DNA of 64,000 bases from JBNKVT01 sp050299335 (GCA_050299335.1 JBNKVT010000062.1:106317-170316), one strand, 5' to 3'. Counted from the stretch's first letter, positions 7,774 to 20,252 are shown. Notes: generated by a model from the sequence alone, not told the origin. Numbers and translations: made by a program.

Positions 7774-9017
7774 GACCGGTAATCGGCGTTGATCGAGATA
7801 TAGGTATGGGTCAGGTCGCAGGTCCAGACCGTCGCCTTGCCGTCCCCGACCCCCAGATCGGCGGTAACGACGATCTCGGCGTTCTTCATGTAGGCCGCCC
7901 CGACCTCTTCGCGGTAGTCGGGCGAGACCCAGCCCTTGTCGGCCACCAGCGTCGGGCCGAACCAGATCGACAGCTTGTCGCGATCCGCCGGCTCCCCGGC
8001 CTTGCCGACCGCCATCACCACCCGGCCCCAGTTCGGGTCCTCGCCGGCAAGGGCGGTCTTGACCAAGGGCGAATTGGCAATCGACATCGCGACAATCTTG
8101 GCCGAGACATCCGACGCCGCCCCTTCGACCCTCACGGTCACGAACTTCGTCGCCCCCTCGCCATCGCGCACCACCTGATGTGCGAGGTCCAGCATCACCT
8201 GACCGAGGGCCGCCTCGAACGCCTCCATCCGCGGATCACCCGCATCGCGGATCGGGTCCATGTCCGCCTTTCCGGTTGCCGCCAGCAAGAGCGTGTCCGA
8301 GGTCGAGGTGTCGCCGTCGACGGTGATGCAGTTGAAGCTGCGCTCATTGATCCGCGACACAGCGCCCTGCAGGACCTCCTGCGAAATCGCCGCATCGGTG
8401 AAGAGATAAACCAGCATCGTCGCCATATCCGGCGCGATCATGCCCGAGCCCTTGGCAAACCCGGCAATCTTCACATGCGCCCCGCCGAGACTGACCTCCG
8501 TGGCCGCCCCCTTGGCATAGGTGTCTGTGGTCATGATGGCGCGGGCAGCCTCTTCGGCCTTGTCGGGCGACAGCGCGTCCTTCAACGCGCCGATCTTCGC
8601 CGCGATCCGGTCGGCAGGGAGTTTCTCGCCGATGACCCCGGTCGAAGACATGAAGACATTGCCCGCCGGGATATCCAGCGTCTGCGCCACGGTTTCGGCA
8701 AGCTGGCTCACCGCTTCTTCGCCGCTGCGACCGGTAAAAGCGTTGGAATTCCCCGAGTTTACCAGGATCGCCAGACCCTTCGCAGGATCGCTCTTGCCGA
8801 TATGCCGCTCGCACCACAGGACAGGGGCCGAGCGGGTCGCCGAGCGGGTAAATACCCCGGCCATCGCTGACCCCGGTGCTATCTCTGCCAGCATCACATC
8901 GCGGCGGCCCTGGTAGCGCACCCCGGCCTCGACGGTGGCGAAGCGCACGCCGTCGATGACCGGCAGGTCCGGGAAACGCTCCGGCGCCAGCGGCGAGACA
9001 TGGGCGATCTTGGCCAA
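7770..9017 (-). CDS. argJ: Bifunctional glutamate N-acetyltransferase / amino-acid N-acetyltransferase
   Basis: This 415-residue protein is ArgJ, which moves the acetyl group from N-acetylornithine to glutamate in the cyclic arginine pathway and can also start the pathway from acetyl-CoA. The self-cleavage site is visible as KGSGMIAPDMATM, with cleavage before the Thr of MATM to give two chains and expose the nucleophile. The length is normal. The likely start is a TTG with GGAGA upstream, placed 2 bases after the stop of the peptidyl-prolyl isomerase gene. mutT overlaps its 3' end. argB lies elsewhere in this window (36577). Confidence 0.95.
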   Translation of the reverse strand: MAKIAHVSPLAPERFPDLPVIDGVRFATVEAGVRYQGRRDVMLAEIAPGSAMAGVFTRSATRSAPVLWCERHIGKSDPAKGLAILVNSGNSNAFTGRSGEEAVSQLAETVAQTLDIPAGNVFMSSTGVIGEKLPADRIAAKIGALKDALSPDKAEEAARAIMTTDTYAKGAATEVSLGGAHVKIAGFAKGSGMIAPDMATMLVYLFTDAAISQEVLQGAVSRINERSFNCITVDGDTSTSDTLLLAATGKADMDPIRDAGDPRMEAFEAALGQVMLDLAHQVVRDGEGATKFVTVRVEGAASDVSAKIVAMSIANSPLVKTALAGEDPNWGRVVMAVGKAGEPADRDKLSIWFGPTLVADKGWVSPDYREEVGAAYMKNAEIVVTADLGVGDGKATVWTCDLTHTYISINADYRS

Positions 9018-9019
9018 GT

Positions 9020-9982
9020 TCAGTTCTCCAGCACCGAGAAATCGCTGACCGAGGACACCGGGATCCCCTCGTCCTTCATCTCGACCTCGGCGGCCTCGCG
9101 CAGCCTTGCCACCTCGGCCTCGACCGCCTGCTGGCGCAGCTGGCCGAGCAACTGGTCGCGGGTTTCCTCCAAGGTCGGCGGCGGCAGGTCGCGGGTCTCG
9201 TTCAGCTTGATCACGTGCCAGCCGAACTGGGTCTGTATCGGGGTCGAGACCGCACCGGTCTCCAACGCAAAGGCCGCCTCCTCGAATTCCGGCACCATCT
9301 GGCCGCGGGTGAACCAGCCCAACTGCCCGCCATTGGGGCCGGACGGTCCGGTGGAATGCTCGGCGGCAAGCGCGGCGAAATCGGCACCGCCTTCCAGTTC
9401 CTCGATCAGAGCCTGCGCCTCTTCCTCGGTCGCCACCAGAATATGCGAGGCATTGACCTCGGTCTGCGGAGCAACGTCGCCAAACTGTTCCTCGTAGAGC
9501 GCCTCGATCTCGGCTTCGGGGATCTCCTGCCCGGCAATCTCGCCGATGCGGTTCGAGGCGAGAATGGCGCGTCGCTCATTTTCCAGCGCATAGCGGATCG
9601 ACGGAGCCAGCGCATCGCCCTCGGGCATGGTTTCGGCCAGGAGATACTGGTCAATCAGCTGCTCCAGAATGCCCTCGAACAGCACCTCGTCAGGCACGGA
9701 ATTGTACTGAGCGGGCAGTTTCTGGCGCAAAAGCACCAGATGGCCGACAGTGATATCGGTCCCGTTCACCGTCGCCAGCACCGTCGTTCGGTCATACTCC
9801 CGCGCCGGGGTTTCTTCCGTGGCGACGTCCGGGGCCGCTTCGGCCTCGGTCGGCTGTTCCTCGATCACCTGTTCTTCGGCGGGATCGGCGGCGTCCGAGC
9901 CGTCCTGGTCCTGCGCCAGTGCGGTCCAGGGTGCGATCAGGGTTCCGCACAGCAGCGCGGCGGCGATTGTGGTTTTCTGCAT
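9020..9982 (-). CDS. Secreted parvulin-type peptidyl-prolyl isomerase
   Basis: The chosen ATG has a good upstream AGAGGA and gives a 320-residue protein with a signal peptide (MQKTTIAAALLCGTLIAPWTALA). An acidic linker follows, then a helical SurA-like region. A PpiC/parvulin domain comes next (about residues 175-275) with the motifs ASHILV, GADFAALAAEHS, GQLGWF and FGWHVIKL. It would help fold exported or outer-membrane proteins in the periplasm. It is the first gene of a run with argJ and mutT, and it is divergent from secA, so its promoter lies in the 262-base gap they share. Confidence 0.9.
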   Translation of the reverse strand: MQKTTIAAALLCGTLIAPWTALAQDQDGSDAADPAEEQVIEEQPTEAEAAPDVATEETPAREYDRTTVLATVNGTDITVGHLVLLRQKLPAQYNSVPDEVLFEGILEQLIDQYLLAETMPEGDALAPSIRYALENERRAILASNRIGEIAGQEIPEAEIEALYEEQFGDVAPQTEVNASHILVATEEEAQALIEELEGGADFAALAAEHSTGPSGPNGGQLGWFTRGQMVPEFEEAAFALETGAVSTPIQTQFGWHVIKLNETRDLPPPTLEETRDQLLGQLRQQAVEAEVARLREAAEVEMKDEGIPVSSVSDFSVLEN

Positions 9983-10244
9983 GAAGTCCTCTTTTGGTTT
10001 CCGCGACCCATATCCCACGCGGGCGGCCATTGCCAGCCATGTGTCGGCGCGTCACGTTGACAGGGCCGGGGCAGGCGCTTAAATGCCGAGGCGCGACCCC
10101 ATCCGTGCCGGTTCGGCTTCCCATCCCCTTAGAGATTTCAAAGCGGGCGGACAAGCCGTCTTGCGGAGGCGGGCGAGGTGTCGCGCAATTGTTATCGCAG
10201 CACGGGGAAGCTGCCAGAGGATCGTCGGGAAGGCAGGAGCCACC

Positions 10245-12944
<2,700 letters not shown>

Positions 12945-13167
12945 CCGGCGGCTGAACGCCGAAAAACCACTATTATTTACAGCCTTCTGGGAATCGGGCC
13001 CGGTTTCGGGCCAAGGTCCCGCCTGCCTGCCGAGAATGTACCGCTCCATTCGCTGGCGTTAGGGAATGGCATGCCGGGGACCACATTTGTGCCGCACTGT
13101 GTGCCTATATTTGGGGATGAATGCTCGTGTGTTTTCCAAGTGTGGGGAAATGTTGCCTCAAACACGC

Positions 13168-13187
13168 AATGTCCGAAGACGGACATT
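13168..13187. promoter_or_regulatory. Perfect 8-bp hairpin before the acidic protein gene
   Basis: The arms AATGTCCG and CGGACATT pair perfectly around a 4-base loop AAGA. It lies 85 bases before the start codon of the 742-residue protein, within a 328-base gap after secA that holds no other gene. No U-tract follows, so a terminator is unlikely; an operator or a 5' leader hairpin is more likely. Confidence 0.35.
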
Positions 13188-13272
13188 TCAGGGGAGTCCG
13201 GAATTGGGCGCGTGTAGTAGAATCGGGCAGGTAACGATGTGATGAACACATAGGTATCCGGAGGATTTCGCC

Positions 13273-15501
13273 GTGCGCCTCGATGACCGCTTTATGACCA
13301 TAATCACCGCGATCGTGCTGATCGTGGCCGTTGGAGCATTGGTGCAGGGCAACGGCGAGGGCGAAAGCATCCTCGGACCGTCGAAGAAATTCGCCGCCGT
13401 CGAGGACACCTATATCATCCCGGCGGGCAAGGTGCAGCAGCTGGACGTGTTCTCCAACGACAAGAACGTGGACCGGATCGAAGCCGCCGATCTGGTGATC
13501 GTCGACGCGCCGCTCTGCGGCACCGCCCGGCCTTTCAACGGCAAGATCGAGTTCCTCGGCCAGGACAGCTGTGCCGGCACCGTTTCCCTGACCTATTGCA
13601 TAGCGTCCGAGGAAGACTGCGAGCCCGCCGTCGTCACCCTCGATATCCGCGAGGTGAACCCGACCGGCTCGACCGCGCAGGTCGCCCAGGCCCCAGAGCC
13701 CGCCGAGGACCAGGAGCGCGAGGTTGCCGAATCCCAGGACCCGGCCTCTGAAGAGATCGTCGAAGAGATCGCGACCGCCGATATCCCGGCCGAGGAGGAA
13801 GAGCTTGAGGTCGCGCTCGCCCCGCAGGTCGATTACGTGCCCGAGCCGCTGCCGACCCCGACCAATGACGATATCGTCCAGCCCGAGGAGGCGGTCGAGC
13901 AGATCCGCAACCAGCCCGACAGCGCCCCGGATGTCGAGATCGCCTCGACGCTCGATTCCAACGACCATATCTCCACCGAGACGGCGGAAACAGCCCCGGT
14001 CGAGATCGACGCCATTGAAATGGCCGCGCCGAATTTCGGCGCCCAGGAGAACGACATCCAGGTCGCGACGGCGACCATCCGGGCTCCGCGCCCCGGCAAT
14101 GCGCCTTCTGGTCTGACCGCCACCGCCGAGGAGATCGCCGAGGAACCGGCCCCGGACGCCCAGCTCCAGGTCACCGAACAGGCCCAGGTCGCCCAGCCCG
14201 AGGCAGATAGCGGCATCTTCGCCAGCATCGCCCAGAGCGACACGCTGCTCGGAGCCACCTTCTCGGCGGCGAAGTCGCTGCTGGAGCCGACGGCCTCGGT
14301 CGATCCGGTCGCCGCCGCCCAGCCGGTGACCTCGCCAGGCCAGACCCAGGCCTCGATCGTCGACAGTTCGGAACTTGTCTCCTCGGTCGAGACCGAAAAC
14401 AGCGCCAACACGCCGCTGCCGCGATCCGAAGACCTCCATGTCCCGGCCACGCGGCCCGAGATCGAACTGGCCCTGAACACACCCGCCACGCTCGATATCG
14501 ACACCACACCTGCGGCCCCGCCGGTCCGCGAGGAGGTGCTCGAACCCGAGGCAGCGCTGCCCGAGGACGAGACCGAGCAGGCGATCATCCAGTTCCTCAC
14601 CATCGAGGACGAACCCGAGCCGACCCAGCCGGTCGCTGTGGTTCCGGAAACCGGGACCGAAGAGCGCCCGGCGATGATCATCATCCAGCCCAATGACAGC
14701 GACCAGATCTCGATCCGGCCCCAGGCCGCGCCGGTTGATACGCCGATCGAAAACGCCGCCGTTTCGCCGGAGATCGCCGCGCCGGCGGCTCAAGAGCCCG
14801 TCCTGACATCCACGGTGGCAGGCGACTGCGCTGCCGACATGGCGCTTTCCGCCGTGCCCGGAGCGGAAGTGACGGTGACGATCAACTCTCCCTGCCGCGC
14901 CGGACAGCCGTTCCGCATCACCCACGAGGCCCTCGAATTCAACGCCGTGCTCGGCGAAGACGGTCAGGCCGATGTGACCTTCCCGGTCTTCTCCGAACAG
15001 GCTGCGGTCACCGTGACCTTCACCGATGGCGCGGGGGTGAGCGACAGCGTCCAGGTGCCCGACATGTTCCGCTTCAACCGGGTGGCCATTGTCTGGAACA
15101 GCCCGGTCGATCTGAATCTCCACGCGCTGGAATACGGCGCCAGCCGCGGTGGCGACGGTCATGTCTGGGCCGGTAGCCCGGGCGATTACCGCACCGCGCG
15201 ACGCGTCGGTGGCGGCTATCTGGTGACGCTGGGTGGCGACAATTTCCTCGCCGGACCCAAGGCCGAGGTCTATTCGGTTCCGATCTCGGCCCGGACCCAG
15301 AACGGGATCATCAACCTGTCCATCGAAGTCGCCGATCAGGGGGACGTCTGCAATGACCGGATCACCATCCGCTCGCTGCGCTCCCGTAGCGCGGAATTGT
15401 CCATCGACGGCACCGTCGATCTCTCGGTCGGCGATTGCGGCACCAGCGCCAATCTGGTTGTCGAAGACGCCATCCAGGACCTGCAGATCGCCCGGAACTG
15501 A
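13273..15501 (+). CDS. Long acidic secreted or membrane-anchored protein, 742 residues
   Basis: The GTG start has a strong GGAGG site. An N-terminal hydrophobic segment (about 8-25, MTIITAIVLIVAVGALV) is a signal anchor or signal peptide. A small Ig-like domain with paired cysteines follows (about 40-130, with DVFSNDKN). Residues about 135-520 are a low-complexity linker rich in Glu, Pro, Ala and Asp. The C-terminal part (about 510-742) has two beta-rich domains; the second holds VAIVWNSPVDLNLHALEYGA and SPGDYRTARR. I do not recognise the family. The layout, anchor then long extended linker then globular domains, suggests a periplasmic or surface protein that spans a distance. Confidence 0.75.
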   Translation: MRLDDRFMTIITAIVLIVAVGALVQGNGEGESILGPSKKFAAVEDTYIIPAGKVQQLDVFSNDKNVDRIEAADLVIVDAPLCGTARPFNGKIEFLGQDSCAGTVSLTYCIASEEDCEPAVVTLDIREVNPTGSTAQVAQAPEPAEDQEREVAESQDPASEEIVEEIATADIPAEEEELEVALAPQVDYVPEPLPTPTNDDIVQPEEAVEQIRNQPDSAPDVEIASTLDSNDHISTETAETAPVEIDAIEMAAPNFGAQENDIQVATATIRAPRPGNAPSGLTATAEEIAEEPAPDAQLQVTEQAQVAQPEADSGIFASIAQSDTLLGATFSAAKSLLEPTASVDPVAAAQPVTSPGQTQASIVDSSELVSSVETENSANTPLPRSEDLHVPATRPEIELALNTPATLDIDTTPAAPPVREEVLEPEAALPEDETEQAIIQFLTIEDEPEPTQPVAVVPETGTEERPAMIIIQPNDSDQISIRPQAAPVDTPIENAAVSPEIAAPAAQEPVLTSTVAGDCAADMALSAVPGAEVTVTINSPCRAGQPFRITHEALEFNAVLGEDGQADVTFPVFSEQAAVTVTFTDGAGVSDSVQVPDMFRFNRVAIVWNSPVDLNLHALEYGASRGGDGHVWAGSPGDYRTARRVGGGYLVTLGGDNFLAGPKAEVYSVPISARTQNGIINLSIEVADQGDVCNDRITIRSLRSRSAELSIDGTVDLSVGDCGTSANLVVEDAIQDLQIARN

Positions 15502-15533
15502 CCCGCTCCGTCTCCGACCCGCATCCGGCGCCA

Positions 15534-15579
15534 CCGAAGTCTTTCAAAGACTTCGGCCGCTTTCTTTGCAAGAAAGCGG
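15534..15579. repeat. Double 23-nt palindrome, copy A
   Basis: Two adjacent 23-nt palindromes: one centred CTTTCAAAG with flanks CCGAAGT / ACTTCGG (15534-15556), and one CCGCTTTCTT-TGC-AAGAAAGCGG (15557-15579). They lie between two convergent genes. Two more copies are at 29646-29691 and 37969-38014. In copy A the order is reversed relative to the others. The stems are perfect, so each could form a terminator-like hairpin. Confidence 0.85.
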
Positions 15580-15612
15580 TGCGTCGCGGAAACTGCCGGG
15601 ACGTTTTTCCCG

Positions 15613-17385
15613 TCAGTGATTATGCCGCGGCACCGTCTTGCGTACCTTCTGGTATTTCAGCGCCAGATCGATGCAGCCTCCCTGGGCCAGCTGCCCGGCA
15701 TGGTTCCGCGCAATCTCCTGCCAGGGCGTCTCCGACGCTCGAATCTCGCTGACACCCGCCGCCTTGCGCGCCTCCCATTCCGCCGCGTCGACCAGCGCAT
15801 TGCACGTCCCCGCATTGAGATCGACCCGGATCCGGTCCCCGGTCCTCAGAAACGCCAGCCCGCCGCCGACCGCCGCCTCCGGCGAGGCATTCAGAATCGA
15901 AGGGCTGTCAGCTGTCCCCGACTGCCGCCCGTCGCCGATAGTCGGCAGCGACAGGATCCCGCGTTTGATCAGCTCGTCAGGCGGCTGCATGTTCACCACC
16001 TCCGCCGAACCCGGCCAGCCGATCGGGCCGCAATAGCGGATCACCAGAATGCAGTTTTCGTCGATTTCCAGGGCCGGATCATTGATCCGGTCGTGGTAAT
16101 CCTCGCCTCCCTCGAAGACGATCGCCCGTCCCTCGAAAGCGCCTTCGTCGCCCGGCGTCGACAGATAGCGGTCGCGGAATTCCTTCGAGATCACCGAGGT
16201 CTTCATGATCGCGGTATCGAACAGATTGCCGCTCATCACCACGAAACCGGCCTTCTCGGCCAGCGGCTGCCCGTATGGCAGGATCACATCGCGGTTCACG
16301 CTCTCGCATCCTTCGAGATTGGCAAACATCCCCTGCCCGGTCACCGTCAGCGTGTCGTTGAGCTTCCCGGCCTCGCGCAACTCCCACATCACCGCCGGCA
16401 CGCCCCCGGCGCGGAAGTAGCCCTCGCCCAGATATTTCCCCGCCGGCTGCACATTGGCCAGAAGCGGGATGTCATGGCCGTGGACCTGCCAGTCTGACGG
16501 TTTCAGCTCGACCCCGATATGGGCTGCGATCGCATTGATATGCGGCTGGGCATTCGTCGACCCGCCAATCGCCGAATTGGTGGCAATCGCGTTCAGAAAC
16601 GCCGCGCGGGTCAGGATATCCGACGGTTTCAGGTCCTCATGGGCCATCTCGACGATCCGCTTGCCGGTCCGATAGGCCATATCCGAGCGCTCGCGATAGG
16701 GGGCCGGGATCGCGGCACATCCCGTCAGCGACATGCCCAGAGCCTCCGCCAGCCCGTTCATCGTCGAGGCGGTGCCCATCGTGTTGCAATGTCCCATCGA
16801 CGGCACCGAGCCCGAGGCGGCCTCGAAGAACTGCTGCTCGGTCACCTCGCCCGCCGCCAGCCGCCGCCGCATCCGCCAGATCGCGGTCCCGGAACCGACC
16901 AGTTCGTCGCCCTCGAAATACCCGTCCAGCGACGGCCCGCCCGACAGCACGATCGCCGGCAGGTCCATGGTCGCCGCCGCCATCAGCAGTGCGGGTGTGG
17001 TCTTGTCGCAGCCGGTGGTCAGCACCACCGCGTCGATGGGATAGCCATGCAGCACCTCGACCAGCGACAGATAGGTCAGGTTCCGGTCCAGCGCCGCCGT
17101 CGGCCGCTTGCCGGTCTCCTGAATGGGATGGACCGGAAACTCCATCGGGATGCCGCCCGCCTCGCGGATGCCTTCCTTGACCCTCAGGGCCAGGTCCATG
17201 TGGATGCGGTTGCAGGGTGCCAGGTCCGAGCCGGTCTGCGCGATGCCGATGATCGGCTTGCCCGAGCGCAGCTCCTCCAGCGAATAGCGCCAGCCCAGAT
17301 ATTTCTCCATATAGAGCGCCACCATGTCCGGGCGGTGCTTGTCGTCGAACCATTCCGACGAACGGAAGCGGCGTGTCTCAGTCAC
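15613..17385 (-). CDS. IlvD/Edd family sugar-acid dehydratase (first of three)
   Basis: This 590-residue protein belongs to the dihydroxy-acid / 6-phosphogluconate dehydratase family, which removes water from sugar acids or dihydroxy acids using an Fe-S cluster. The expected cluster cysteines are Cys58 (in LAPCNR), Cys126 (in TTGCDKTTP) and Cys200 (in GHCNTMGTAST). Sequence features such as the substrate-side GSGTAIWRMRRRL differ from IlvD, so an aldonate such as arabonate, xylonate or galactonate is a likelier substrate. The GTG start is chosen from GGGAGG placed 6 bases upstream. It stands alone on the minus strand with copy A of the palindrome just beyond its 3' end. Confidence 0.85.
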   Translation of the reverse strand: MTETRRFRSSEWFDDKHRPDMVALYMEKYLGWRYSLEELRSGKPIIGIAQTGSDLAPCNRIHMDLALRVKEGIREAGGIPMEFPVHPIQETGKRPTAALDRNLTYLSLVEVLHGYPIDAVVLTTGCDKTTPALLMAAATMDLPAIVLSGGPSLDGYFEGDELVGSGTAIWRMRRRLAAGEVTEQQFFEAASGSVPSMGHCNTMGTASTMNGLAEALGMSLTGCAAIPAPYRERSDMAYRTGKRIVEMAHEDLKPSDILTRAAFLNAIATNSAIGGSTNAQPHINAIAAHIGVELKPSDWQVHGHDIPLLANVQPAGKYLGEGYFRAGGVPAVMWELREAGKLNDTLTVTGQGMFANLEGCESVNRDVILPYGQPLAEKAGFVVMSGNLFDTAIMKTSVISKEFRDRYLSTPGDEGAFEGRAIVFEGGEDYHDRINDPALEIDENCILVIRYCGPIGWPGSAEVVNMQPPDELIKRGILSLPTIGDGRQSGTADSPSILNASPEAAVGGGLAFLRTGDRIRVDLNAGTCNALVDAAEWEARKAAGVSEIRASETPWQEIARNHAGQLAQGGCIDLALKYQKVRKTVPRHNH

Positions 17386-17705
17386 TGTATCCTCCCTCAC
17401 CGCCCCGGGGCGGCTGATATCACAGCCATATAGCGTCAGCCGGGATGGAGAGAAAAGAGGCGATTTGCCAAACCGGCTGGCCCGGCGAAGGACCAAATGC
17501 CGCCCCGCCCGGGCCAAGGCCGGCACCACTGCCGGCCAGGGCGCCCGGGAAGGACAGGTCAGCGCCGGCCAACCATCCTGCCGCACAGGCTGACGACCGG
17601 CACCCACCCAGCTGCCAAGATTTTACCCAGATTGAGGACAAACCCCGCCACGATTGCGGTTCATGCTGCGACGAATACCGGGGGGAAAACGTAGAGGGTC
17701 AGACA
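17386..17705. other. Gap with one strong hairpin
   Basis: The gap between the divergent dehydratase and the small membrane protein has no coding potential I trust. It holds one perfect 8-bp hairpin, GGCCGGCA-CCAC-TGCCGGCC, at 17518-17537. Promoters for both genes must lie here but no clear elements were seen. Confidence 0.5.
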
Positions 17706-17945
17706 ATGAACGCTCAGGCAATCGCACAACGCAACCGGCTCGCGGTCACCCGCCTGATGCCCATGCCCGAGCACCCGTTGCCCGCCCCGCGCAACCGCGC
17801 CCTGTCGATCAATGCCGCACTGATCTTCATCCTCGGTGCTACCCTTGTCGTCTGGACCACCCGGCAGAATCTGCTCGAGACGTTCGCCGCTTATTATCTC
17901 CTCGGCATGTCCACCCTCTACGTCGTGACCCGCAGGGCACGCTGA
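17706..17945 (+). CDS. Small two-helix membrane protein, 79 residues
   Basis: The ATG follows an AGAGGG site. The N-terminal 34 residues are basic and proline-containing, followed by a hydrophobic helix (INAALIFILGATLVVW, about 35-50) and a second, weaker one (TFAAYYLLGMSTLYVV, about 59-74) ending in a basic RRAR tail. It is probably an inner-membrane protein with both ends in the cytoplasm. I do not recognise a family. No gene is tightly linked: the aminotransferase starts 249 bases later. Confidence 0.6.
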   Translation: MNAQAIAQRNRLAVTRLMPMPEHPLPAPRNRALSINAALIFILGATLVVWTTRQNLLETFAAYYLLGMSTLYVVTRRAR

Positions 17946-18194
17946 GCGACGCCAACGCGGCCCGTTCAGACCCCGACACGCCAAGATAATCCCCAAGATC
18001 ATTCTCTGCGACTCCGCGCCAGACCCGCCGCTGCCCGTCTGCCACCGCCATCGTGCCGGGCCACACGCAATTTCCGCGCATCCCCACCTGTCTCGACTCC
18101 CCGCAAACCACCCGCACCAAGCCGGATTTTCTCCTTCCCTCGGTACCTCCGCCCGCCTATGGTCTCGCCGCCATTCAACACAGGTCACCGCCCC

Positions 18195-19400
18195 ATGCCC
18201 ATCCGCCTCTCCGACCGCATCGCCCGTATCAAGCCCTCGCCCACCATCGCCGCCGCCAACCGCGCCATCGAGCTGAAGGAAGAAGGCCGTCCGGTCATCG
18301 CGCTCACCACCGGCGAGCCCGATTTTGATACGCCCGCCCATATTCTCGACGCCGCCGAGGCCGCCATGCGTTCGGGGCAGACCAAATACACCGCCGTTGA
18401 CGGCACCGCCGCGTTGAAGGACGCCGTCGCCGCCAAGTTCCTCCGCGAGAACGGGCTCAGCTATGCGCGCGACGAAATCACCGTCTCCACCGGTGCCAAG
18501 CAGGTGATCTTCAACGCCATCATGGCCAGCATCCAGGCGGGCGACGAGGTCATCATCCCGACCCCGGCGTGGGTCAGCTATCCCGACATGGTCAAACTGG
18601 CAGGCGGCACACCCATCGAGATCGCCTGCGGCCCCGAAACCGGCTTCAAACCGACCGCAGGGCAGATCGCCGCGGCCATCACCCCCGCGACCCGCGCGCT
18701 GATGCTGAATTCGCCTTCCAACCCCACGGGGGCGGTCCTGTCCGACGACGACTGGCGGGCCATCGGCGAGGTGCTGCGCCCCTACCCGGATATCCTCGTC
18801 ATCGCTGACGATATCTACGAGCACATCTCCTTTACCGGTCAGCCCTTCGCGACGCTGGCCCAGGTCTGTCCCGAGCTCAAGGAACAGGTGCTCACGGTCA
18901 ACGGCGTGTCGAAATCCTTCGCCATGACCGGCTGGCGCATCGGTTATGGCGGCGGGCCGAAAGCGCTGATCGCCGCGATGAAGAAACTTCAGTCGCAATC
19001 GACCACCAATCCCAGCTCCGTCTCGCAGGCCGCCGCCGTGGCGGCGCTCAATGGCGGGCTGCAGACGGTCGAGGAGATGCGCCAGGCTTTCCTGACCCGG
19101 CGCGACCGTCTCGTCGCCCGCTTCTCCGCCATGCCGGGTCTTTCCCTCGACACGCCGGACGGGGCCTTCTACCTTTTCATCGGGCTCCATGGCCTGATCG
19201 GCAAGACCACGCAATCGGGCCGCGTGCTCGACGATGAGGCGGCGATCCTGTCCTGGTTCCTCGAAGAGGGCAATGTCGCAACCGTCGGCGGCGCGGGTTT
19301 CGGACTGTCGCCTTACATGCGGATTTCCTATGCCGCCTCGGATGCCGATCTCGACGCTGCCGCCGACCGGATCGAAGCGCTGATCGCATCGCTCGGCTGA
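18195..19400 (+). CDS. Class I pyridoxal-phosphate aminotransferase, aspartate type
   Basis: The 401-residue protein has the fold-type I aminotransferase pattern: TGEPDFDTPAHI near the N-terminus, the NSPSNPTGAV loop, the ADDIYEHI strand that contacts the cofactor, and VSKSFAMTGWRIGY carrying the lysine that binds pyridoxal phosphate. A late ISYAAS replaces the usual R-x-SxA substrate-binding region (MRISYAAS keeps the Arg). This set matches the alpha-proteobacterial aspartate/prephenate aminotransferase group, which moves amino groups between aspartate, glutamate or prephenate. The ATG at 18195 gives the family N-terminus PIRLSDRIARIKPSPT; an upstream in-frame ATG (18159) is less likely. Confidence 0.9.
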   Translation: MPIRLSDRIARIKPSPTIAAANRAIELKEEGRPVIALTTGEPDFDTPAHILDAAEAAMRSGQTKYTAVDGTAALKDAVAAKFLRENGLSYARDEITVSTGAKQVIFNAIMASIQAGDEVIIPTPAWVSYPDMVKLAGGTPIEIACGPETGFKPTAGQIAAAITPATRALMLNSPSNPTGAVLSDDDWRAIGEVLRPYPDILVIADDIYEHISFTGQPFATLAQVCPELKEQVLTVNGVSKSFAMTGWRIGYGGGPKALIAAMKKLQSQSTTNPSSVSQAAAVAALNGGLQTVEEMRQAFLTRRDRLVARFSAMPGLSLDTPDGAFYLFIGLHGLIGKTTQSGRVLDDEAAILSWFLEEGNVATVGGAGFGLSPYMRISYAASDADLDAAADRIEALIASLG

Positions 19401-19472
19401 CCGGCTGAAATTCCTCGAAATACCCGGTCCGGGGCGCTAACCTGCCCCGGTATCGCGCGGACGGAGAGGCCG

Positions 19473-20252
19473 GTGGCAAAGGGCGGAAAACAGACCAACA
19501 AGATCGTGCTGGCGCTGCGGCGCGCGGACGATATCGCGATATTCCAGCGCTTTTTCGACAAATCCACCTCGGGATGGCGCTATCGCTGCACCGGCACCGT
19601 TTCGAAATCGGGCAAGCGCTTCACCGACTACACCCCGTTCCGCGGGCGCAATCCCGGCAAGGTCAAATCCGCCCTCGCCCGTCTCGACCGGCTGAGCGGG
19701 CTGCTCGACGGGCTGTCCATCACCGCCGCGCTACCGCGTGCCGAGCTTTCCGACGAGGACCGCACCGCCCTGCATTTTCATGCCGACCTCCTGCGCTTCC
19801 AGGCGGTCAATACCCTGATCGTCGAGTGCCATTTCGCCCAACCCCTGCCCGATCCGGTCGAGTTCCACCGTTTCCCGCCGCCCTATAACCTCATTCTCGC
19901 CCTCGACCTCACCGCCGCGGCCGAACGCGCGCTGTCGCGTGACATGCCCGCGATACTCAGAACCGCCTCCGCGCCCGGTTTCCGGGACGACGGGGCCACC
20001 AACGCCGCCGGGACGCTGCGCGCGCTGGCTGACATGCTGGCACGCAAGGGCGACGATGCCGGGCAGCTTCGGGCCCTGACCCTGTCACAGTCGCTGGCCC
20101 CGAACCCGGCCAAGGCGGCACGGATCGTCACCCTGCTCCGGGCCAGCGGCGAGACCGGGAAGGCCACGCGCCTGCTCGGCCAGGCGCTTCTCAACTGGCC
20201 CCGCACCCCTGCCCTGCTTGCGCTCAGGGACGAGGCCGCCGCCCCGTCATGA
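19473..20252 (+). CDS. Unknown protein paired with a TPR-glycosyltransferase
   Basis: A 259-residue protein with a basic N-terminus (GGKQTNKIVLALRR), a mixed middle and a helical C-terminal part that looks like two or three TPR-like hairpins (about 180-250). I do not recognise a family. The GTG start follows GAGAGG. Its stop overlaps the start of the next gene by 4 bases (ATGA), so it is translated together with a glycosyltransferase and may assist it. No signal peptide is seen. Confidence 0.6.
   Translation: MAKGGKQTNKIVLALRRADDIAIFQRFFDKSTSGWRYRCTGTVSKSGKRFTDYTPFRGRNPGKVKSALARLDRLSGLLDGLSITAALPRAELSDEDRTALHFHADLLRFQAVNTLIVECHFAQPLPDPVEFHRFPPPYNLILALDLTAAAERALSRDMPAILRTASAPGFRDDGATNAAGTLRALADMLARKGDDAGQLRALTLSQSLAPNPAKAARIVTLLRASGETGKATRLLGQALLNWPRTPALLALRDEAAAPS

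Noticed and set aside
12949..12964. CGGCG/CGCCG stem after secA as terminator
   Set aside because: The stem is short and is followed by A, not T, on the secA strand.
13105..15534. Minus-strand frame of 809 codons
   Set aside because: It is opposite the acidic protein gene; its Asp/Arg/Gly-rich repeats come from the sense-strand codons.
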